A stretch of 64,000 bases of DNA from Thermus islandicus DSM 21543 (GTDB taxonomy: Bacteria; Deinococcota; Deinococci; Deinococcales; Thermaceae): assembly GCF_000421625.1 (NCBI RefSeq), contig NZ_ATXJ01000001.1, forward strand, positions 248,001-312,000, given 5' to 3'. The notes below the pieces were generated by a model. The model saw only the letters and a list, made by a program, of their open reading frames with translations, was not told where the DNA came from and ran no database searches. The position numbers and the translations under genes are program-made. Below, piece by piece: positions 59,735 through 64,000 of the stretch (within the stretch, counting starts at the first letter, position 1; each line of letters begins with the position of its first letter).

Positions 59735-59913
59735 GTTTCTTCGTCAAGAGGGTAAAGGGGGTGCTCGCGGTCGTGCATAGCACCCCCTCTTTTTTTCACA
59801 CCCTGGGGGCCCAGATCAAGTAGCGCACGAAGGAAATTAGCGTCGCGTCTAGGGGGTCCGTATCCTCGGTCGCCACGGACTCCATCCTTCGCGTAGGAGC
59901 GTATATAAGAGTG

Positions 59914-59919
59914 TATAGT
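59914..59919 (+). promoter_or_regulatory. -10 box before the alpha/beta hydrolase remnant
   Basis: TATAGT within an AT-rich stretch (59900-59925, with TATATAAG just upstream), 29 nt before the GTG at 59949. The 170 bp between the transposase and this gene hold no other feature. Confidence 0.45.
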
Positions 59920-59948
59920 AGTGGCTAGAGTTGGTCAGGTGGGAGAGC

Positions 59949-60775
59949 GTGGTAAGGAACAGGGTCGCGCACTGGGGTCTTGGCCTTCTGGTGCTCCTGG
60001 GGTTTCCCTGCCGGGCCTCGGAGGGGGTTTTTACACCTCAGGGCTCCGCCTCCATTACCTGGAGGCGGGCAGGGGGGAGCCCGTGGTTCTCCTCCATGGC
60101 TGGGCCGTGGACTCCAGCATGTGGAGCCGGGTCGTGCCCCTTCTCGCGCAGGAGTTCCGGGTGATCGCCCTGGACTGCCGCAGGCACGGAGGGAGCGCAA
60201 AGCCCCACGACCCTGGGGCCTATGGCCCAGAAATGGCCCGGGATGCCCTGCGCCTCCTAGACCATCTGGGGCTACCCCGGGTTCACCTCGTGGGCTACTC
60301 CATGGGCGCCCTCCTCCTTGGCCAGGTGCTCGCCGAGCATCCCGAACTCGTCCTCAGCGCGGTCTTTGCCGGTGGAGCCCCGGTGGTGGAGTGGGACCCG
60401 GAAGATCTGCGGGCACAGGAGGGCTTTCTGGAAAGCTGGGCAGGAAGCAGGCTATTCCCATGGATGGCGCGCCTCCTCGGTAAGGATCCGGTGGCCCTGG
60501 CCTTAGCCCTGCGGAGCCTGAGGGAGCTCCAGGTTTCCCCGGAGGCCCTCGAGGCCTACCGTGGTCTGGCCTTATTCGCTTACGGGAGCGAGGAGTGACC
60601 TTCCACGCGGCGCTATGTGGCCCGGGCCCGCGCGGTTTGGCCCCAGGCCGAGGAGGTGGTCCTCCCTGGGGCCGACCATTTCACCACGCCTTCCCGTCCG
60701 GAGTTCGCGGGGGCCGTCCTGGCGTTCCTGCGCCGCGCCCGCCAGGGGGCCTTGCCCGAGGGGGCAGGGAGATGA
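59949..60775 (+). pseudogene. Alpha/beta hydrolase, frame-broken with internal stop
   Basis: GTG 59949 gives a signal-peptide-like start (HWGLGLLVLLGFPCRASEGV). At the G5-T5 run (60023-60032) one base is missing; the hydrolase continues in another frame with LRLHYLEAGRGEPVVLLHGW, the nucleophile elbow VGYSMGALLLG and RLFPWMARLLG. An in-frame TGA at 60596 follows GSEE at the place where the catalytic Asp is expected, and about 40 residues of the core seem deleted before it. The rest (RRYVARARAV ... LPGADHFTTPSRPEF) with the catalytic His runs on in frame to 60775, overlapping the next start by ATGA. Two or three lesions make this a pseudogene. Confidence 0.7.
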
Positions 60776-61947
60776 GGGCCTCCTGGCGGTGGGAAATCCT
60801 GCTCCTCGCCTGCCTCCCGGCCTGCGCCCCAGGCCCTCTCCGGGAGCTGGCCCCCTGGGGGCAAGAGGCCCCCTTCGTGGGCCTCAACTACTGGAAGGAG
60901 GCCCCTCCCCCGATGGCGGTGGAGCGGGTCCGGGAGCTGGGGGTGGGGTGGCTCCGGGCGGGGGGGCACTACCAGGACGAGCGGCCTTGGACCCCCGCCG
61001 AGCTCCTGCGGCTCAAGGCCTTCTTGGAGGGCTCGGGGATCCCCCAGGCCGTGGTCCAGCTTCCCCTCCTGGCCCACCGGGAGGCTCCCGAAGAGGTAGG
61101 GCAGGAGGCCCGGCAGGTCCTGGCCTACCTGCGCCCCCGGGCCTTCCTCATCGGAAACGAGCCCGACCTCTACCCGAGGCAAGGCTGGACGGGGCTCACC
61201 CCGGAGGCCTACGCCGCGGCCTGGCGACGAGTGGCCCTGGCGGTGAGAGCCCTGGCCCCGGGGGTGCCCCTCTGGGGTCCGGAGCTGGCCTCCCTGGAGC
61301 ACGACGCCTGGCTGGACTCCTTCTTGAAGGTGAACGCGGACCTCCTGGAGGCGGTGACGCTGCACCACTACCCCTTCCAGAGGGCGGAAAGCCCCAAGGC
61401 CCTCCTCGAGGCTCCCGAGGCGGCCAGGAAGGCCCTCCAAAGGGTTAGGGAGCGGGTGGGGCGGTGGGTGGCCCGCCCCCTCCCCCTGGTTATAGACGAG
61501 TTCAACAGCTCCTGGGACTGGCGGGGGGAGGGCCCCTTCGGGCCTTCTACGCCCTGGAACGCCCTCTACACAGCCCTCGCCCTGGGGACCTATTTGGAGG
61601 AAGGCGTCGCGGCTGCCTTTTACTGGAGTCTGTACGATGACGGCCCCCTCTCCCTTTTGGATGCCTCGGCCACACCCCGTCCCGCCTATTTGGCCCTGGA
61701 AGCCTTCCGGGGGTACCGCGGCCTGAGGGCTCTGGCCTGCCCCGGAATAAGGGTCTTCCTCCGGCAGGACGAGGAGGCCCTGGTGGAGGTCAACCCTGGG
61801 CCGGTGCTGGACCCCGGGGCCTGCACCCCGCCCGCAGCCCTTCCGTCCGGAAGGCTCCCGCTTCCGCCCTATGCCCTCTTGGCCCTGGCCCAGGGGAAGG
61901 GCTGGCTTTACCTGGCCCCGGAGGGACGGCGTCTGGACCTGCGCTAG
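60772..61947 (+). CDS. Glycosidase-like TIM-barrel lipoprotein
   Basis: 391 residues. Signal with lipobox (LLACLPACAPG). The body looks like a clan-A glycoside hydrolase: VGLNYWKEAPP near the start, acid/base Glu in FLIGNEPDLYP, ALTLHHYPF-like strand (VTLHHYPFQ) and the nucleophile Glu in LPLVIDEFNSSWDW, followed by FYWSLYDDGPLSLLD. Spacing of the two Glu (about 115 residues) fits GH39/GH5-like enzymes. It would act outside the cell on a glycan. The exact family cannot be given from sight. It is coupled to the hydrolase remnant. Confidence 0.7.
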   Translation: MRASWRWEILLLACLPACAPGPLRELAPWGQEAPFVGLNYWKEAPPPMAVERVRELGVGWLRAGGHYQDERPWTPAELLRLKAFLEGSGIPQAVVQLPLLAHREAPEEVGQEARQVLAYLRPRAFLIGNEPDLYPRQGWTGLTPEAYAAAWRRVALAVRALAPGVPLWGPELASLEHDAWLDSFLKVNADLLEAVTLHHYPFQRAESPKALLEAPEAARKALQRVRERVGRWVARPLPLVIDEFNSSWDWRGEGPFGPSTPWNALYTALALGTYLEEGVAAAFYWSLYDDGPLSLLDASATPRPAYLALEAFRGYRGLRALACPGIRVFLRQDEEALVEVNPGPVLDPGACTPPAALPSGRLPLPPYALLALAQGKGWLYLAPEGRRLDLR

Positions 61948-61973
61948 CTGCTTCCCCGTTAGGAAACACCTTG
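61947..61973 (+). repeat. REP-like palindrome, copy 7 (TTCC type)
   Basis: GCTGCTTCCCCGTTAGGAAACA, then CCTTG: stem TTCC/GGAA around CCGTTA. It sits at the stop codon (TAG 61945-61947) of the glycosidase-like gene. The 220 bp to the next start hold this, an operator and further palindromes. Confidence 0.6.
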
Positions 61974-62021
61974 GGGCCCCTGGCCGCACGGGGGGGCCTC
62001 CGCGTGGCTGCTTCCAGGGGG

Positions 62022-62053
62022 CTTCAGTCCCCATTCAGGTGCCCCGCTAGCCT
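62022..62053 (+). promoter_or_regulatory. CTTCAGT/ATTCAGG tandem site and -10 of the HNH gene
   Basis: CTTCAGT (62022-62028), CCCC, ATTCAGG (62033-62039), then 8 bp to TAGCCT (62048-62053). Geometry identical to the cytochrome c promoter. The predicted start leaves a leader of about 130 nt, which carries palindrome copy 8. Confidence 0.6.
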
Positions 62054-62100
62054 GGGAGCTGGGGGCCCCAGCCCATGCCCTCCCCGGGCGGTTCTTCCGG

Positions 62101-62125
62101 GGTCAGCCCCTTAGGGGCTACCTGG
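62101..62125 (+). repeat. REP-like palindrome, copy 8
   Basis: GGTCAGCCCC-TTA-GGGGCTACC, tail TGG. Lies in the leader of the HNH gene. A weaker copy (GGCGAAAGGGCTACCTTC) lies at about 62144-62162. Confidence 0.65.
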
Positions 62126-62189
62126 AAGCCCCTCGGATGGAATCGGCGAAAGGGCTACCTTCCGGGGCGCCCTCTGAGGATGGGAGAGC

Positions 62190-62945
62190 ATGGGTCCCAT
62201 GAAGGCATGGCTTCGGTCCCTTTTCCCCAAGGTAGCTTCGCTGACTTTGGCGGGGCTCGCCCTGGCCACGGGCACCTCGGTGGGCCCCGGGTCAGCCCCC
62301 AAGGGGCTAGGTCCGGGGGCTATCCCCGTTACCGGCGAAGCCCAGATCCTGAAACCCCCCCTTCTCCCGGACCCCGCCAAGACTCCCGGGGATGTCCTCA
62401 CCCAGGACCCCCAGGTGGTCTGCGTCAAGGGGTACAGCCGGCAGGTGCGGAACGTGCCTCCCGCCCTCAAGCGGGCGGTCTACCGGGCCTACGGGATAGA
62501 GAAGGCCCCCGGGGAGGATTGGGAAGTGGACCACCTGATCCCCCTAGAGCTTGGGGGCTCCAACTCCGTCCGGAACCTCTGGCCCCAGGCGGGCTTCACC
62601 CGGCCCTGGAACTACCACGTGAAGGACCGCCTGGAGAACGCCCTGCACCACCTCGTCTGCCGGGGAGAGCTTCCCCTCCCCCTGGCCCAGAGGGCCATCG
62701 CCAAAGACTGGATCGCTACCTTCCGGGTGGTGTGCGGCGACCCAGAAACGGGGTGCCGGGAGTTTGCAGGGCGGCGGCCAGGCACGGGCTTCGGCCGTGG
62801 CCGGGGGGCCTTCCACCTCCCACCGTCCTCCCTGGAGCGCCTCCGGCAGATCGCGGCTGGTTCCCCGTTAGGGGAACGCCTTGGTCAGCCCCGCGTCAGC
62901 CCCGAAGGGGCTGCCTTGCGGGGCTATCTTGAGGGGACACCGTGA
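62190..62945 (+). CDS. Secreted HNH-type nuclease
   Basis: 251 residues with a GGGAG ribosome site. Signal peptide from MKAWLRSLFPKVASLTLAGL. The nuclease core is W111-EVDHLIPLELGG (D114, H115), N129 (RNLWPQ) and a following NYHVKDRLENALHHLVCRGE helix; this set occurs in secreted bacterial HNH proteins of the EDHLISLELGG type. It probably cleaves extracellular DNA. Palindromic repeats lie inside the gene and are translated: PKVASLT in the signal peptide, SAPKGLG after it, and SPLGERLGQPRVSPEGAALR near the end. A GTGA overlap couples it to the next gene. Confidence 0.75.
   Translation: MGPMKAWLRSLFPKVASLTLAGLALATGTSVGPGSAPKGLGPGAIPVTGEAQILKPPLLPDPAKTPGDVLTQDPQVVCVKGYSRQVRNVPPALKRAVYRAYGIEKAPGEDWEVDHLIPLELGGSNSVRNLWPQAGFTRPWNYHVKDRLENALHHLVCRGELPLPLAQRAIAKDWIATFRVVCGDPETGCREFAGRRPGTGFGRGRGAFHLPPSSLERLRQIAAGSPLGERLGQPRVSPEGAALRGYLEGTP
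62228..62245 (-). repeat. REP-like palindrome, copy 9
   Basis: Reverse complement of copy 1 (GTCAGCGAAGCTACCTTG), in frame inside the signal peptide of the HNH protein. Confidence 0.6.
62290..62310 (+). repeat. REP-like palindrome, copy 10
   Basis: GGTCAGCCCC-CAA-GGGGCTA with a 6-bp stem; in frame in the HNH gene. Confidence 0.65.
62855..62883 (+). repeat. REP-like palindrome, copy 11 (GGTTCCCC type)
   Basis: Stem GTTCCCC/GGGGAAC around GTTA, tail GCCTTG; in frame near the end of the HNH gene and joined directly to copy 12. Confidence 0.7.
62883..62934 (+). repeat. REP-like palindromes, nested copy 12
   Basis: One palindrome (TCAGCCCC-GAA-GGGGCTGCC, then TTGCGG) is nested in another (GTCAGCCCC-GCG ... 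GGGGCTATC, then TTG), as if one element had entered the loop of a second. In frame in the last codons of the HNH gene. Confidence 0.7.
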
Positions 62946-63217
62946 GGCTGAAGCTTGGAGAGTACGAGCTGGAGTACACCCAGGTGGGCCCGGATCTGAG
63001 GGCCCGGGAGGCCTCCCCTTCCGAAGCGGAGACGCGGGCCCTTCTCGCCCTCCTCCCCCTCCTTCGCGCGCAGGGGCTCTCGCCCCTTTCCGTGGAGAGC
63101 CGGGCCTTTCTCCCCCTCTCGGCGCGGGGGCGCTTCCTCTTCCGGGTAGCGGACGAGCAGGGACGCCCCGGGGAGGTGGAAGGGCGGCTCTACCGGGGGA
63201 GGCCCCGGCTGGACTAG
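62942..63217 (+). CDS. Small protein of unknown function
   Basis: 91 residues from GTG 62942, overlapping the nuclease stop by GTGA. Sequence pattern: LKLGEYELEYTQVGPDLRAR, a helix ALLALLPLLRAQGLSPL, then strands FLPLSARGRFLFRV and EVEGRLYRGR. No signal peptide and no family recognised. Coupling to a secreted nuclease could indicate a cytoplasmic immunity protein, but this is only a guess from position. Confidence 0.55.
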   Translation: MRLKLGEYELEYTQVGPDLRAREASPSEAETRALLALLPLLRAQGLSPLSVESRAFLPLSARGRFLFRVADEQGRPGEVEGRLYRGRPRLD

Positions 63218-63311
63218 GGCCGGCGCCTCAAGCAGCTTCTCCCCCGCGAAGGCCGCCAACCGGAGCCTCTATCGGAAGCCCACCGCCTTGCCCCCGTAAC
63301 CGAGGTGGAGC

Positions 63312-63941
63312 ATGCCCGAGGAATACGAGAACCCCGCGGAGAAGGCCGAGGAGCTGGTCAAGGAAGCCTTGGACCAGGGCCACGGCGAAAGTCCCCGCTC
63401 CGATGCCACCCAGCGCCCCCGGTGGACGGAGTACCTGGCGGTGAGCACGGCCCTCTTTGCCGTGCTGGCGGCGGTGGCTTCGTTGCTCGCAGGGGATACG
63501 GCCAACGAGGCCCTGTACAAGTCCAACCTGGCCACCCTCTCCCAGGCCAAGGCCGCGGACACGTGGAGCGAGTTTCAGGCCGACAGCGTGAAGAAGTACC
63601 TGCAGGCCACGCACGCCGAGACGCTGACCCTTCTGAAGGCCCCTCCCGATCGGATTGAGGCAGCGCGGAGGGAGGCCGCGAGGCGGCAAAAGGTCCAGGA
63701 CCGGCTGAGGGAGGAGGCGACGCAACAGGACAGGGAAACCAGGGCTTTGCTAGAGGAGTCCCGAAGGCTCCTGGCCCAGCATCAGGTGTTTGCCCTGGGC
63801 CTGACCTTCTTTCAGGTGGCCATTGGCCTTTCCGCCATCGCCGCTCTGTTGCGGAAGCGCTGGGTTTGGTGGGCCAGCCTCCTTTTGGGGGGCTTGGGGT
63901 TGCTTCAACTGCTCCGTGGGCTCCTCAAGATGTTTCCCTGA
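63312..63941 (+). CDS. DUF4337-like membrane protein
   Basis: 209 residues with a GAGGTGGAGC ribosome site. Acidic N-terminus (PEEYENPAEKAEELVKEALD), one span (LAVSTALFAVLAAVASLLAG), a charged helical region with WSEFQADSVKKYLQ, and two spans at the end. The first span plus ANEALYKSNLATLSQAKAADTWSEFQ matches DUF4337, of unknown role. The C-terminus KMFP is encoded by a palindromic repeat, whose stem also supplies the stop codon. Confidence 0.75.
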   Translation: MPEEYENPAEKAEELVKEALDQGHGESPRSDATQRPRWTEYLAVSTALFAVLAAVASLLAGDTANEALYKSNLATLSQAKAADTWSEFQADSVKKYLQATHAETLTLLKAPPDRIEAARREAARRQKVQDRLREEATQQDRETRALLEESRRLLAQHQVFALGLTFFQVAIGLSAIAALLRKRWVWWASLLLGGLGLLQLLRGLLKMFP

Positions 63942-63953
63942 CGGGAAAGCAGC
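63926..63953 (-). repeat. REP-like palindrome, copy 13 (TTTCCC type)
   Basis: On the minus strand GCTGCTTTCCC-GTCA-GGGAAACA, then TCTTG: stem TTTCCC/GGGAAA. It covers the stop codon of the DUF4337-like gene. The remaining 47 bp of the window show nothing further. Confidence 0.65.
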
Positions 63954-64000
63954 AAGGTGGTCCCGTAGCCGCTGCGCGCGCGACCTAAGGGCGGTTTCCG

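Larger units (their letters stand above)
58833..59778 (-). pseudogene. Decayed IS transposase carrying palindromic repeats
   Basis: Three pieces in order on the minus strand. From ATG 59778: MHDREHPLYPL ... LVATYIWVG ... LLTLAIYKIRPSAVTLFLQG; after a frame change near 59480: LKAYFPSLPHPSRFYRVLQRAQKLLAHLALRL; after stops near 59150: LPAVLGDRGFRWVQGVRTLPYRVRGG; and after one more stop the C-terminus RNWIETRFSVKVRSLGLHRI, then EVRSYWGLVARVNLILLVHN ending RKVA. The end (ETRFS and RSYWGL) is that of DDE transposases of the IS4/IS5/IS982 kind. Frame changes and stops show that it is dead. Palindromic repeats lie at five places inside it. No clean terminal inverted repeats or target duplication could be fixed. 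Confidence 0.75.

Noticed and set aside
59476-59799. An intact small gene of 107 codons on the minus strand
   Set aside because: It is the N-terminal part of the decayed transposase; matching sequence continues in other frames to 58833.

Overview
The window is bacterial, very GC-rich with strong G/C third-codon preference, densely packed and rich in ATGA/GTGA start-stop overlaps. It most likely comes from the chromosome or megaplasmid of a Thermus species (Deinococcota). Reasons: a c552-type cytochrome, a mercury cluster in the order oah2-merR-HMA-merA known from Thermus, many leaderless promoters (a TANNNT -10 box 6-8 nt before the start codon), and a solitary 29-bp repeat of the Thermus type I-E CRISPR kind.

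Layout. 0-4 kb: a thiolase-fold/acyl-CoA ligase pair facing a STAND-ATPase/SARP-like activator. 3.8-7.1 kb: the mer operon, with a textbook MerR operator inside the end of merR and a frameshifted merA. 7.2-12 kb: a PIG-L deacetylase, an ECF sigma/anti-sigma pair, a frame-broken membrane molybdo-oxidoreductase, a bicupin and a cupredoxin lipoprotein. 12-16.4 kb (minus): transglutaminase-like protein, acyltransferase-like membrane protein, polysaccharide deacetylase and an NRAMP transporter. 16.4-19.3 kb: cytochrome c, OmpR-type regulator, histidine kinase and a small secreted protein, then a strong terminator and an orphan CRISPR repeat. 19.7-25.8 kb: beta-hydroxyacid dehydrogenase, a DUF1800/DUF1501 pair, an HTH-TatA reading frame, PAP2 and DedA membrane proteins and a diguanylate cyclase. 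25.8-38.3 kb: a molybdenum hydroxylase large subunit, dciA-recF, an MFS pump, pstSCAB, mnmA, a DUF1385 protein and leucyl aminopeptidase. 38.4-46.5 kb: a complete CODH-like molybdenum hydroxylase locus with its maturation genes. 46.5-55.3 kb: SDR, M20 peptidase and two ABC importers without ATPases. 55.4-58.7 kb: a beta-propeller protein, an FTR1 iron permease and an LCP protein. 58.7-64 kb: a disturbed region with a decayed transposase, a broken alpha/beta hydrolase, a glycosidase-like lipoprotein, a secreted HNH nuclease and at least a dozen copies of a palindromic repeat family.

Two things stand out. First, five promoters share direct repeats of the form NTTCAG with an 11-bp period, 8-9 bp upstream of the -10 box. 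They drive exported or export-related products, and one precedes the operon of an OmpR-family regulator, so this looks like its regulon; a parallel Pho-box-like site precedes pstS and a SARP-like site precedes the 1.1-kb ketosynthase gene. Second, the last 5 kb carries REP-like hairpins with covarying stems that lie inside reading frames without breaking them. Several frame lesions (merA, the molybdo-oxidoreductase, the hydrolase) lie in homopolymer runs, so sequencing error must be excluded before calling them real.
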